This document shows, piece after piece, positions 33,929-42,437 of a stretch of DNA of 64,000 nucleotides (positions within the stretch are counted from its first letter, which is position 1; each line of letters starts with the position of its first letter). The notes under the pieces are model-generated. The model saw only the letters and a program-made list of their open reading frames with translations, searched no databases and had not been told where the DNA came from. Made by a program: the position numbers and the translations under genes. The stretch is from JAJRXC01 sp047639555 (lineage in GTDB: Bacteria; Actinomycetota; Acidimicrobiia; Acidimicrobiales; Aldehydirespiratoraceae), in the NCBI GenBank assembly GCA_047639555.1, contig JBLIOE010000023.1, positions 1 to 64,000 on the forward strand. Reading direction: 5' to 3'.

Positions 33929-34576
33929 ATGCACATTGATCTGAGCCATCCAATCGTGGATGGCATGTTGACGTATCCCGGGTTGCCAACGCCGATCGTC
34001 GACACCCATCTGTCTCGTGAGGCGGCCGAGGAGATCTACGGGCCCGACATCACCTTTCAGATCGGGCTCATCACGATGTGCACGAACACCGGCACGTATC
34101 TCGATGTGCCGTTCCATCGCTACGCCGACGGCCACGACCTCTCTGAGCTGGAACTCGACCGCGTCGCCGGAGTGCCGGCGGTGTGTCTCGATCGTCGTGG
34201 TGTCGAGACCATCGAGCTCACGGCGGCGGAGCTCGCCGGACTGGCCGGTCATGCCGTGTTGATTCGCACCGATCACTCGGTGACGTTCGGGACCGAGCCG
34301 TACTTCGATTCCCATCCCCACTTGAGCGCGGCTACGGCCGCCGCGCTCGTCGAGGCCGGTGTGGCCTGTGTCGGAATCGATTCGCTCAACATCGACGGCA
34401 CAGCGACAGGCGAGCGGCCGGTACACAGCCGCCTCCTCGGAGCGGAGGTGCCCATCATCGAGCACCTGACGAACCTGGCCGAGCTGCCCGCATACGGGTT
34501 CCGTTTCACCGCGGTGCCACCGAAGATCGTGGGCGCCGGCACCTTCACCGTTCGGGCTTTCGCCACGCTCGACTAG
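33929..34576 (+). CDS. Cyclase-family (kynurenine formamidase-like) hydrolase with altered metal motif
   Basis: 215 residues of the cyclase/KynB fold (start IDLSHPIVDGMLTYPG; LIRTDHSVTFG). The family metal motif HxGTHxDxP reads NTGTYLDVPFHR here: the two metal-binding His are Asn53 and Tyr57. A different or no metal site is likely, so the activity is uncertain. It could still be a ring-opening hydrolase or lactonase. It follows the nitroreductase in one operon. Confidence 0.75.
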   Translation: MHIDLSHPIVDGMLTYPGLPTPIVDTHLSREAAEEIYGPDITFQIGLITMCTNTGTYLDVPFHRYADGHDLSELELDRVAGVPAVCLDRRGVETIELTAAELAGLAGHAVLIRTDHSVTFGTEPYFDSHPHLSAATAAALVEAGVACVGIDSLNIDGTATGERPVHSRLLGAEVPIIEHLTNLAELPAYGFRFTAVPPKIVGAGTFTVRAFATLD

Positions 34577-34580
34577 CCAG

Positions 34581-35063
34581 TCAGAGCTCGCGAATCAGGG
34601 CTTCGCCAATCCATCCGACACTCGCGGCACGGACCCTGTCGTAGAGCCGCTCCATGCTTTCGGTGCGCTCGTAGATCTCGACGAAGTGGCCGAGTTCGTG
34701 TCGAGCATCGAAGTGGGCAAATGGTGTGCCACCGGGGGTCTCGGCGTAGATCGCTTCGGGCCAGCCTCGGTCGGTGAGTTCGCCCGCGGCAGCGGCGAAA
34801 TCGTCGACGAAGAACGCCATGTGGTGAAGACCGAGCGGCGGAGGCGCCGGTGTGTGCACGGCGATGAGCTCAACCATGATGTCGCCCCACTGCCCGTAGG
34901 CCGCGGAGTGGTCGAACCCGCCCGGCGAGCCGTCGACTCGAACCGCGGTGACGGCAATGTGGTCTCGAACGAAGAACGGCCCGACACCCAGGTTTCCCCA
35001 GGTGCGGGCCGCTTCTCGAATGTCGTCGACCGCATACGCGATCTGGACAGGTTGACCAAGCAT
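34581..35063 (-). CDS. VOC-family (glyoxalase/dioxygenase fold) protein
   Basis: 160 residues with paired betaalphabetabetabeta modules: VQIAYAVDDIREAARTWGNL and LHHMAFFVDDFAAAAGELTD, ending HFVEIYERTE. Metal ligands are likely His/Glu at the usual positions. It may be an isomerase, epimerase, glyoxalase or extradiol-like enzyme. ATG at 35063; it is the third gene of the SDR-SDR-VOC operon, 19 bases after the second SDR. Confidence 0.8.
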   Translation of the reverse strand: MLGQPVQIAYAVDDIREAARTWGNLGVGPFFVRDHIAVTAVRVDGSPGGFDHSAAYGQWGDIMVELIAVHTPAPPPLGLHHMAFFVDDFAAAAGELTDRGWPEAIYAETPGGTPFAHFDARHELGHFVEIYERTESMERLYDRVRAASVGWIGEALIREL

Positions 35064-35082
35064 CCTTAGTAGGGCGATCTCC

Positions 35083-35865
35083 CTAGTAAGGCATTGATCC
35101 GCCGTCGACCGGAAACATAGACCCGGTGATGTTTCGGCCCGACTTTGAGGCGAGGAGGAGGGCCACTGCGGCCACTTCCTCGACCTTGTTCGGGCGTTTG
35201 ATGGCGGAGCCGCCACTAAACGCTTCGATCAGGTTCTCGTAGGAACCGAGGCCCATGGCGATGGCCGATTCGGGACCGGTCTCGCGCACGATGTCGGTCT
35301 CGATGAGGCCGGGCAGGATTGCGTTGACCGTGATCCCCATCGTGCCCACCTCGTGAGCAGCCGACTTCACGAGGCCGTTGACCGCATGCTTCGTGGCCGT
35401 GTAGCCGGGGATGCCCGGCTTGCCGAGCTTTCCCTCAACCGAACCGGTCACGAGAATGCGGCCGGTCTCACGCGGAATCATGTGCTGGAGCGACTTACGC
35501 ATGCCCCAGAACACGTGATTGAGGTTCCAGTCGACTTCGAGTTCCCACTCTTCGTCGGTCATCTGGGCGACCGGCGCCGTGTTCTGCACACCGCCCGAGT
35601 TGAGACACATGATGTCGAGTTGGCCGTAACGCTCGACCGTGAAGTCGACGATCCCCTCTACGTCAGCCTGCTTGGTGGCATCGCCGGCGTAGAACGCGGC
35701 ATTGTCGCCCGCGCCCATTTCCTCGAGACACTTGTGGCCCTTTTCTTCGCTGCGGCCATTGACCACAACCTTGGCGCCCTCAGCGAGGAAGGCTTCGGCC
35801 ATTGCTCGGCCGATGCTGCGTGTGCCGCCGGTGATGGCAGCGACTTTTCCGTCAAGTTTTCCCAT
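35083..35865 (-). CDS. SDR-family oxidoreductase (tandem paralog 2)
   Basis: 260 residues: TGGTRSIGRAM, NSGGVQNTAPVAQMTDEEWE, VTGSVEGKLGKPGIPG, YTATK, and a GGSMPY end. It is a tandem paralog of the gene upstream, sharing the SVEGK(L/M)GKPG segment and the PY ending. It probably acts on a related hydroxy or keto group in the same pathway. The gap to the previous gene is 12 bases. Confidence 0.9.
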   Translation of the reverse strand: MGKLDGKVAAITGGTRSIGRAMAEAFLAEGAKVVVNGRSEEKGHKCLEEMGAGDNAAFYAGDATKQADVEGIVDFTVERYGQLDIMCLNSGGVQNTAPVAQMTDEEWELEVDWNLNHVFWGMRKSLQHMIPRETGRILVTGSVEGKLGKPGIPGYTATKHAVNGLVKSAAHEVGTMGITVNAILPGLIETDIVRETGPESAIAMGLGSYENLIEAFSGGSAIKRPNKVEEVAAVALLLASKSGRNITGSMFPVDGGSMPY

Positions 35866-35877
35866 AGTGCTGCTCCT

Positions 35878-36657
35878 TTAGTAGGGCGACGTGCCGCCGT
35901 CGATGGAAATCAGTGAGCCGGTGATGCCAGCTCCTGCTTCCGAGGCGAGCAGGACATTCACGTCAGCGACGTCTTCAACTTCGTTGAGACGCTTGATCGC
36001 GGACTCCTCAGCAAACATGCCGAGCAGTTCTTCGTAGGTCATACCCATCGACTCCGCGGCGCCGGGCCCTTCGGCCAGCATGACGTCGGTTTCGATAGCA
36101 CCCGGACACACGGCGTTGACCGTGATGCCGAGCGTGCCGACTTCCTGAGCGGCGGACTTTACGAGGCCGTTGATCGCATGCTTCGCGACGACATAAATCG
36201 AGAGGCCGGGCTTGCCCATCTTTCCCTCGACCGACGAGTTGCAGATGATGCGGCCACTTTCCTGCGGGATCATGTGGTTGAGCGCGGCTCGCATGGTCCA
36301 GAAGGTGTGCCAGAAGTTCCAGGTGAGCGAATCTTGCATCGCCTCATCGGTGAGCTGGGCGACCGGTGCGTGGCCGGTTGCTCCGCCCGCGTTGGCAAAG
36401 AGGATGTCGATCTTGCCGAAGTGGTCGACCGTTCCTTGCACGAGGGCTTCGCAGTCTTCGCGCTTCTTCACGTCGCCGGGGATGAAGAGGACGTTGTCTC
36501 CTCCACCCATCTCGTCGATGGCTTGCTGACCCTTTTCGGGGCTGCGTCCGTTGATGACCACCTTGGCACCTTCACGAAGAAAGGCCTCAGCTGTCGCTCG
36601 CCCGATGCCGCGTGTGCCGCCTGTAATACAGGCCACGCGTCCGTCGAGATCACCCAT
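35878..36657 (-). CDS. SDR-family oxidoreductase (tandem paralog 1)
   Basis: 259 residues: TGGTRGIGRAT, NAGGATGHAPVAQLTDEAMQ, NSSVEGKMGKPGL, YVVAK, and GGTSPY end. It heads the operon SDR, SDR, VOC under operator copy 8. The paralog pair may reduce or oxidise successive positions or stereoisomers. Confidence 0.9.
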   Translation of the reverse strand: MGDLDGRVACITGGTRGIGRATAEAFLREGAKVVINGRSPEKGQQAIDEMGGGDNVLFIPGDVKKREDCEALVQGTVDHFGKIDILFANAGGATGHAPVAQLTDEAMQDSLTWNFWHTFWTMRAALNHMIPQESGRIICNSSVEGKMGKPGLSIYVVAKHAINGLVKSAAQEVGTLGITVNAVCPGAIETDVMLAEGPGAAESMGMTYEELLGMFAEESAIKRLNEVEDVADVNVLLASEAGAGITGSLISIDGGTSPY

Positions 36658-36702
36658 GTGGTTCCCCCTATCCCTGATTGGGATGGTTGTTGAAGCGCCG
36701 AT

Positions 36703-36720
36703 ACTAACCGCGCGGTCAAT
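36703..36720. promoter_or_regulatory. Shared palindromic operator, copy 8
   Basis: ACTAACC-GCGC-GGTCAAT, in the 100-base gap between the SDR start at 36657 and the SnoaL-like gene at 36758. Confidence 0.6.
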
Positions 36721-36757
36721 TTCGGCAAGTGCGCACGTGTCCCGCTACGTTTCGACC

Positions 36758-37165
36758 ATGGAAAACCCGCTGGAGACGCAAGCGATCGTGGTGCTCACCG
36801 CGAAGTACTGCTGGGCGCTCGACACCGGCGCGTTCGAACGGTTGCACGACGTGTTCCTGCCGGACGCGACCGCCCAGCTCGGGCGCGTCCTCTGCGAAGG
36901 GATCGACGAGATCATCGATCGGGTTTCGTCGTCGCTCGGCAAGTTCGCGGGCAGTCAACATATGGTGAACACCCACGAGATCGTCGTCGACGGCGACACC
37001 GCCACGAGCCGCTGCTACGTCCACGCCCAACATATGCGGCTGCCCGGTGAGGAACCCGCGCTCTTCACCCTCGGCGGCACCTATGAAGACGACCTGGTCC
37101 GCACGGTCGATGGCTGGCGTATCCGTCATCGCACCCTCACTAGTCTTTGGGAAACCGGCCGCTAA
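36758..37165 (+). CDS. SnoaL-like (NTF2-fold) protein
   Basis: 135 residues from the ATG at 36758: AIVVLTAKYCWALDTGAFER, LHDVFLPDATAQLGRVLCEG, SQHMVNTHEIVVDGDTATSR. A SnoaL_4-type protein with unknown exact function. It stands alone between an operator and a strong hairpin (37188-37215). Confidence 0.7.
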   Translation: MENPLETQAIVVLTAKYCWALDTGAFERLHDVFLPDATAQLGRVLCEGIDEIIDRVSSSLGKFAGSQHMVNTHEIVVDGDTATSRCYVHAQHMRLPGEEPALFTLGGTYEDDLVRTVDGWRIRHRTLTSLWETGR

Positions 37166-37187
37166 CTCATCGGGTCGCTCACCGCCA

Positions 37188-37215
37188 GAAACGCGTCCCC
37201 GCGGGGACGCGTTTC
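37188..37215. terminator. Bidirectional hairpin between convergent genes
   Basis: A perfect 14-bp inverted repeat (GAAACGCGTCCCCG, 37188-37201; and 37202-37215) with no loop bases between the arms. It lies between the SnoaL-like gene (ends 37165) and the phosphatase (ends 37238). No T-run follows on either strand, so termination may need Rho or be weak. Confidence 0.65.
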
Positions 37216-37237
37216 CACTCCGGTCCCTCACCAGCCG

Positions 37238-37915
37238 CTAGAGCGGCGTGGCTACTTCGGTGAGGTGGTTGGTGTCGTTGAAGGCGCGGAGGAACCAGCG
37301 GTCGGCGGTGATGGAGAGCCGATGGATTGAACCATTGTCGGCGCCTCCGGTTCCGGCCATTGTTCCGCCGGTTGCGCGGCTGAGAAGCGCGCCGACCACG
37401 CCACCGTGAACGAACACGGCCACGTGCTCGTCGGGATGGTCGGCGTGAATTCGCTCGAGTACCGCAACGGTTCGCTCAGTGAGCGACGTATTGCTCTCGC
37501 CGCCGGGGAGTGAGCCGTAGTCGCCTGTCTTGAAGAAGTTGGCAACTGCGGGGTGCGTGTTCTCGTGAACCTTCTGGCGAAAGAGGCCACCTTCCCAATC
37601 ACCGACGCACACTTCGCGTAGCTCCGACTCGATTCGCACCTCAGCATCGAGGGCGGCGGCGAGCGGCGCGGCGGTCTGCTGCGTGCGGACCATGGTCGAG
37701 GCGTAGAGGGCGTCGAATTGTTCCGTCTTGAGGCGCTCGCCAACGGCGGCGGCTTGGGCATGGCCGAGCTCAGTGAGCGGCGGGTTGCCCTGGCCGTCGA
37801 CCATTGGGAAGGTCGTGCCGGGTTCGTGAGCTTGAGACTGGCCGTGGCGGACGAGTGTGATCTGTGTCGAACCAGGTGGGGGAGTGAAGCCGCGCTGCGG
37901 GTAGGTGGTTGCCAT
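37238..37915 (-). CDS. Histidine phosphatase (phosphoglycerate-mutase superfamily)
   Basis: 225 residues: the phospho-His motif LVRHGQSQ, TELGHAQAAAVGERL, LREVCVGDWEGG and VFVHGGVVGAL for the second catalytic His. It follows the TetR gene 9 bases later on the same strand, so they share an operon. A related enzyme lies at 19742-20446. Confidence 0.85.
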   Translation of the reverse strand: MATTYPQRGFTPPPGSTQITLVRHGQSQAHEPGTTFPMVDGQGNPPLTELGHAQAAAVGERLKTEQFDALYASTMVRTQQTAAPLAAALDAEVRIESELREVCVGDWEGGLFRQKVHENTHPAVANFFKTGDYGSLPGGESNTSLTERTVAVLERIHADHPDEHVAVFVHGGVVGALLSRATGGTMAGTGGADNGSIHRLSITADRWFLRAFNDTNHLTEVATPL

Positions 37916-37924
37916 GGCGTCGGC

Positions 37925-38551
37925 TTAGCGCGCCTTTGCGTCGCGTACCCCGCCTTTCAACACGAGAATGAAGCCGTCGAGGGCTTGACGGTGTTCGGCA
38001 TGGTCGTTCGATAGGCCGTCAGTGAGACCGATCGTGAAGGCACGGATGTAGCTGATGACTGCGGCCCGATCCTTTTTCGCGATCTCGCCGGTGTTGATAC
38101 CGCAGTCGACGATCGCTTCGAAGAAACCATCGCGGCGATGGTCGTCGGGTCCAAACTCAGCGGCGAGTTCGGGAACACGGCGACGGTCGATGCGCGAAGC
38201 GCCGAGGAACTGCGCAAGCGACGCGTCGTCACGGTTGGTCTGGTGGGCACATTCGAGGACAGCTTCGATCTTGCCAGCGAAGGTGTCTTGCTCTCGCTCG
38301 GCCTGCGAGAACAGGTGGTACACCCGTTCCTGGACCTCGTCGAGCACGGCTCGGTAGATCTCGAGCTTCGAATCGAAGTAGTGGTAGATCGCGCCGGTTG
38401 TGATCCCGGCCTCGGTCGCCAGCGTCCGGTTCGTTGTTGCGTCATAGCCGAGCTCGGCAAAACACTCGCGGGCGACATCGATGATGCGCCCGCGGGTCTC
38501 CGCAGAGCTGGATGCAGGGGGTCGGCCGAGACGAGGTTTCTTCGATGCCAC
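37925..38551 (-). CDS. TetR-family regulator, candidate regulator of the island
   Basis: 208 residues with a TetR N-terminal helix-turn-helix: TRGRIIDVARECFAELGYDA, then TLATEAGITTGAIYHYFDSK. The C-terminal ligand-binding domain is unlike other TetR members shown here, so the ligand is unknown; an acyl-CoA or ring intermediate would fit the context. It diverges from the acyl-CoA dehydrogenase gene, with an operator copy at 38603-38620 about 50 bases upstream of its start. It is the only TetR gene inside the operator-rich region and so the natural candidate for binding the ten palindromes. Confidence 0.88.
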   Translation of the reverse strand: MASKKPRLGRPPASSSAETRGRIIDVARECFAELGYDATTNRTLATEAGITTGAIYHYFDSKLEIYRAVLDEVQERVYHLFSQAEREQDTFAGKIEAVLECAHQTNRDDASLAQFLGASRIDRRRVPELAAEFGPDDHRRDGFFEAIVDCGINTGEIAKKDRAAVISYIRAFTIGLTDGLSNDHAEHRQALDGFILVLKGGVRDAKAR

Positions 38552-38602
38552 GACCGGACACTAGAGGTTGATCCGGGTTTGTGTCGCTTCAGCTTCCCGT
38601 CC

Positions 38603-38620
38603 GACCTACCAAGCGGTTAA
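38603..38620. promoter_or_regulatory. Shared palindromic operator, copy 9 (TetR/acyl-CoA dehydrogenase)
   Basis: ACCTACC-AAGC-GGTTAAT, in the 78-base gap between the TetR start (38551) and the acyl-CoA dehydrogenase start (38630), 9 bases before the latter. Confidence 0.65.
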
Positions 38621-38629
38621 TTTACTGCC

Positions 38630-39883
38630 ATGACGATCTCCGTTGAAGAGTTTGCCGTTGCAGCTGCCGAATGGCTGGCCGCGAACGGTGCGCCCAAGTC
38701 GGTCGAGGTGTCCGACGACCAGTCGTGGGGCACCGGCGAATTCTCGGTCGCGGTGTTCCACGCGCTGAGCTTCGACGACGAGAAGGCCGTGCTCGATGAC
38801 GCCATGCAGTGGCAGCAGAAGAAGGCGACGAAGGGTTACCACTCGATTGCTGGCGCAACAGAGTTCGGCGGGCTCGGCCTGACAACCGAGCATGCCCGTG
38901 CCTTCGCAAAGCTCGAACGCGACTACGCGATCCCTACCCGCCACGAATCGTTCAGCGTCACCACCGGACTGATTGCGCCGACGGTGGAGCTCTTCGGCAC
39001 CGACGAGCAGAAGGAACAGTTTGTCGGGGCATTCCTGGCGGCGGAGTCGCTGTGCTGCCAACTCTTCTCCGAGCCGGGTGCCGGCACTGATCTCGCCAAC
39101 CTGAGCTGCCGCGCCGAACGTGATGGTGATGAGTGGGTGATCAACGGACAGAAGGTATGGAGTTCAGGCGCCCAATTCTCCGAGTGGGGTGAGCTCATTG
39201 CCCGTTCTGATCCTGACGCGCCGAAGCACAAGGGCATGACGGCCTTCATCGTGCCGATGGACCACCCCGGCGTTGAAATTCGCCAGATCAAGCAGATGAG
39301 CGGCGGCACCTCGTTCAACGAGGTGTTCTTCGATGACTGTCGCATCCCCGACTCGCTTCGGCTCGGTCCGGAAGGTGAAGGCTGGAAGGTGGCTCTCACC
39401 ACTCTCGGATTCGAGCGCGACCACAGCGACTCGGGCGGCAACAAGACTCGGGCCGGTGGCAGTTGGAGCCAGCTCCTCGCGACCGCGCAAGCAATGGGCG
39501 TCACCAACGACCCGACGATTCGCGATGACCTGATGAAGGTCTTCACCCACATACAGGTTGAGCACCATCTCAACATGCGGGCGGGCGACCTGGCCAAGCA
39601 GGGCACACCCGGCCCCGAAGCGTCGCTGGGCAAGCTCATGTGGACCGAAGGTATGCGCAAGATGTCGCACGCCGTTTCTCGCGTTCTTGGCCCCAAGCTC
39701 GTGGCCGACACGGGGGAGTGGGGCACCTGGGAATGGGGCGAGCATGTGCTCGGTGCACCCGGCTATCGCATCGCTGGTGGCTCAGATGAGGTGCAACGCA
39801 ACATCATCGGCGAGCGTGTTCTTGGTCTGCCGGGTGAACCTCGCGTGGACAAGGGGATTCCATGGAAGGACGTCCCCCGCTAG
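38630..39883 (+). CDS. Acyl-CoA dehydrogenase
   Basis: 417 residues of FadE-type: HESFSVTTGLIAPTVELFG, the FAD/substrate segment SEPGAGTDLANLSCRAERD, INGQKVWSSGAQFSEWG, GGTSFNEVFFDDCRIPD, and the C-terminal GYRIAGGSDEVQRNIIGERV. No clear catalytic Glu was assigned. It would introduce a double bond in a CoA-thioester intermediate. It begins 9 bases after the operator, so it is probably leaderless. Confidence 0.9.
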   Translation: MTISVEEFAVAAAEWLAANGAPKSVEVSDDQSWGTGEFSVAVFHALSFDDEKAVLDDAMQWQQKKATKGYHSIAGATEFGGLGLTTEHARAFAKLERDYAIPTRHESFSVTTGLIAPTVELFGTDEQKEQFVGAFLAAESLCCQLFSEPGAGTDLANLSCRAERDGDEWVINGQKVWSSGAQFSEWGELIARSDPDAPKHKGMTAFIVPMDHPGVEIRQIKQMSGGTSFNEVFFDDCRIPDSLRLGPEGEGWKVALTTLGFERDHSDSGGNKTRAGGSWSQLLATAQAMGVTNDPTIRDDLMKVFTHIQVEHHLNMRAGDLAKQGTPGPEASLGKLMWTEGMRKMSHAVSRVLGPKLVADTGEWGTWEWGEHVLGAPGYRIAGGSDEVQRNIIGERVLGLPGEPRVDKGIPWKDVPR

Positions 39884-39898
39884 TCTCCACAACACAGA

Positions 39899-39916
39899 AC
39901 TAACCATCCGATTAAT
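39899..39916. promoter_or_regulatory. Shared palindromic operator, copy 10
   Basis: ACTAACC-ATCC-GATTAAT, 18 bases before the SDR at 39935, the first gene of the E1/E2 operon. Confidence 0.6.
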
Positions 39917-39934
39917 TAACTGGAGAAACCACCC

Positions 39935-40690
39935 ATGGACCTCGGACTCACCGGCAAGTTGGCCCTGATCACCGGCGCCACAAAGGGCATCGGCCGCGCC
40001 ACCGCCGAGACGCTCCTGACGGAGGGCGCATCAGTGGCCATCTGTTCTCGAAACGCCGACGAAGTTGCGGCTGCCGTTGCGGAATTGAGCGAGCTTGGCA
40101 CTTGTGTCGGCGGAGTCGCCGATGCGGCTGACCTCGGTTCCCTGGAATCATGGATTGCGTCGTCAGCCGAGCAGCTCGGCGGCATCGACATCTACGTGCA
40201 CAACACCTCGGGCAAGCCACAGAAGGTGCTTGAAGACTGGTCGAAGAACTTCGAGATCGACCTGTTGGCCCTGGTCGGAGGTGTTGCTGCCGCAAAGGAA
40301 GCCCTCGCCGACGGTGGCGGAGCACTCATCAGCATCGGCACTACGGCCTCGGCCGAGCACTTTGGATCGGGCTCCAACAGCTACAGCGCCTTCAAAGCTG
40401 CGGTCACCAACTGGACCCTCGGCCAGGCGCAAGTTCTTGGCGCCCAGGGCATCCGTTGCAACGTCGTTTCTCCCGGCCCGATCTATGTCGAAGGCGGCGA
40501 CTGGAACATGATCAAGGACTCCCGTCCGGAACTCTTCGAGACGGTCTCGGCCGCTCACCCGCAGGGTTCCATTGGTGTCGTATCCGACGTCGCCAACACG
40601 ATCGCCTTCCTCGCGAGCCCCGTTGCCGGTCACATCAATGGCGTGAACCTCACGGTCGACGGCGGCTTCGTCAAGCGCGTCAACTACTAA
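39935..40690 (+). CDS. SDR-family oxidoreductase, head of the E1/E2 operon
   Basis: 251 residues: TGATKGIGRAT, YVHNTSG, ISIGTTASAEHFG, YSAFK, and VSPGPIYVEGGDW. TGGAGAA lies upstream of the ATG. It is followed 3 bases later by the ThuA-like gene. It probably produces a keto intermediate used by the dehydrogenase complex encoded downstream. Confidence 0.9.
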   Translation: MDLGLTGKLALITGATKGIGRATAETLLTEGASVAICSRNADEVAAAVAELSELGTCVGGVADAADLGSLESWIASSAEQLGGIDIYVHNTSGKPQKVLEDWSKNFEIDLLALVGGVAAAKEALADGGGALISIGTTASAEHFGSGSNSYSAFKAAVTNWTLGQAQVLGAQGIRCNVVSPGPIYVEGGDWNMIKDSRPELFETVSAAHPQGSIGVVSDVANTIAFLASPVAGHINGVNLTVDGGFVKRVNY

Positions 40691-40693
40691 CCA

Positions 40694-41473
40694 GTGAGCG
40701 CCGAGCAGCTCACCCGCGTCGACGTCTATTTGGTGGCGGGCGGAAAATGGCACGACATCGACTTTGCGCGCCGTGAGCTGCTCAGCCTTCTGGCCGAACA
40801 CGAGAACATCCGGGTCACCGTTGGCAGCAACTGGGACGACATTGACGCGTTGACGGCGAGTGACATCATCGTCAGCTACACGTGTGACGTGCGGCCCTCA
40901 GAGGCTTCTCAAGCAGCGATGCGAACATGGGTAGAGAGCGGCGGCCGCTGGATCGCCCTTCACGGCACCAATACCGCGCTCGACCACCCTCGGCCCAACG
41001 GTGTGGAGTCACCCCGTTGTTTCCCTTTGTGGGCCGACACGCTGGGCAGCCAGTTCATCGCTCACCCGAAGATCGCCCCGTACCCGGTCGAGGTTGCGGC
41101 ACCGACTCATTGGCTCGTCGAAGGCATCGAACCCTTCGACACCGACGACGAGCTCTACCTCATGGAATACGCCGCCCGAGACGAACTCGAAGTGCTGCTC
41201 CACACCCACTGGTCGGGTGAAGCTGTCGGTTTTGCCGAGGCCGACTGGTCGACCGGCAACGACGAACACCTCATCCAATACATCCGTCCGCTTGGTGCGG
41301 GCGCAGTGCTCTACAACACGCTCGGCCACTGCCGAGGCCACTTCGACATGGTGCCGCTGAAGGCCTACCACCCCACGATCGAACGTTGTTCGTGGGAAAA
41401 TCCGCAGTACTACGAACTGCTACGCCGGGCCATCCGCTGGGCCCTACAGGAGACGTCACATGCCAATAAGTAA
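40694..41473 (+). CDS. ThuA-like (trehalose-utilisation, class I amidotransferase-like) domain protein
   Basis: 259 residues starting at GTG. ThuA signatures: DIIVSYTCDVRPSEASQAAM, GGRWIALHGTNTALDHP, ELYLMEYAARDELEVLLHTH, and GAGAVLYNTLGHCRGHFD. ThuA proteins are linked to sugar or carbohydrate catabolism and resemble glutamine amidotransferases without the catalytic triad. Its 3' end overlaps the E1alpha start by 14 bases, so its role is tied to the dehydrogenase operon. Confidence 0.8.
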   Translation: MSAEQLTRVDVYLVAGGKWHDIDFARRELLSLLAEHENIRVTVGSNWDDIDALTASDIIVSYTCDVRPSEASQAAMRTWVESGGRWIALHGTNTALDHPRPNGVESPRCFPLWADTLGSQFIAHPKIAPYPVEVAAPTHWLVEGIEPFDTDDELYLMEYAARDELEVLLHTHWSGEAVGFAEADWSTGNDEHLIQYIRPLGAGAVLYNTLGHCRGHFDMVPLKAYHPTIERCSWENPQYYELLRRAIRWALQETSHANK

Positions 41474-42437
41474 CGAGATCACAAAAGATCTCCACGAGCG
41501 CATGCTGCGTATCCGCTTCTTCGAAGAGGCCGCCGGCAAGCTCTTTGAAGCGAACAAGATTCCGGGCTTCATTCACCTCTACGTCGGCCAAGAGGCCGTC
41601 GCCGCGGGTGTGTGTGTTGCGCTGCGTCACGAAGACCAGATCAGCTCAACCCATCGTGGTCACGGTCACCTCGTGGCCAAGGGCGGCGACCTCGGCAAGA
41701 TGATGGCCGAACTGATGGGTAAGGCCACGGGCTACTGCAACGGCAAGGGCGGCTCGATGCACATCTGTGATCTCGAGCTCAACATGCTCGGCGCCAACGG
41801 AATCGTCGGCGGCGGCGTGCCGATCGCGGTGGGCGCCGGCTTCGCCAACAAGTACCGCGGCAACGAGACCGTGTCGGTGGTCTTCTTCGGTGATGGATCA
41901 ACCAACATCGGTGCGTTTCACGAGGCCGCCAACATGGCCGCCGCGCTGCAGCTGCCGGTGCTGTTCATCTGCGAAAACAACGAGTACGCCGAGTACACCC
42001 CCCGCGAAGCCACGATGGCGATCAAGGATCTTGTCGAACGAGCCGCCGCCTACGGCATGCCGAGCAAGATCGTCGACGGTATGGATGGTCGGGCGGTCTA
42101 CGAAGCCACCATGCTGGCGCTGGAATCCATTCGCGCCGGCGAGGGCCCGGTGTTTCTCGAATGCAAGACCTACCGCTACTACAACCACCACGGCATCCAG
42201 ACGCTGGGTATGAAGTACCGCAGCGATGACGAGGTCGAAGAGTGGAAGGCCCGTGACGCGATCGATTCACTCGAGGCCGCGCTGGTCGCCGAGTCCATCG
42301 CCACCCCCGACGAAGTCGCCGCGATTCGGGCCGAGGTACAAGCTGAAGTCGACGTGGCGATCGAGTTCGCCGAGAACAGCCCACTGCCCGATCCGTCGGA
42401 ACTGCTCACCAGTGTTTATACGGAGATGTCGTCATGA
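41460..42437 (+). CDS. 2-oxoacid/acetoin dehydrogenase E1 alpha subunit (TPP-dependent)
   Basis: 325 residues. TPP/Mg motif GDGSTNIGAF ... CENNEYAEYT. Other family segments: GFIHLYVGQEAVAAG, HRGHGHLVAKGGD, GKGGSMHICD, GIVGGGVPIAVGAG. Similar to acetoin and pyruvate dehydrogenase E1 alpha; the short length fits the heteromeric alpha2beta2 type. With E1beta and E2 it forms the decarboxylating complex. Confidence 0.93.
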   Translation: MPISNEITKDLHERMLRIRFFEEAAGKLFEANKIPGFIHLYVGQEAVAAGVCVALRHEDQISSTHRGHGHLVAKGGDLGKMMAELMGKATGYCNGKGGSMHICDLELNMLGANGIVGGGVPIAVGAGFANKYRGNETVSVVFFGDGSTNIGAFHEAANMAAALQLPVLFICENNEYAEYTPREATMAIKDLVERAAAYGMPSKIVDGMDGRAVYEATMLALESIRAGEGPVFLECKTYRYYNHHGIQTLGMKYRSDDEVEEWKARDAIDSLEAALVAESIATPDEVAAIRAEVQAEVDVAIEFAENSPLPDPSELLTSVYTEMSS

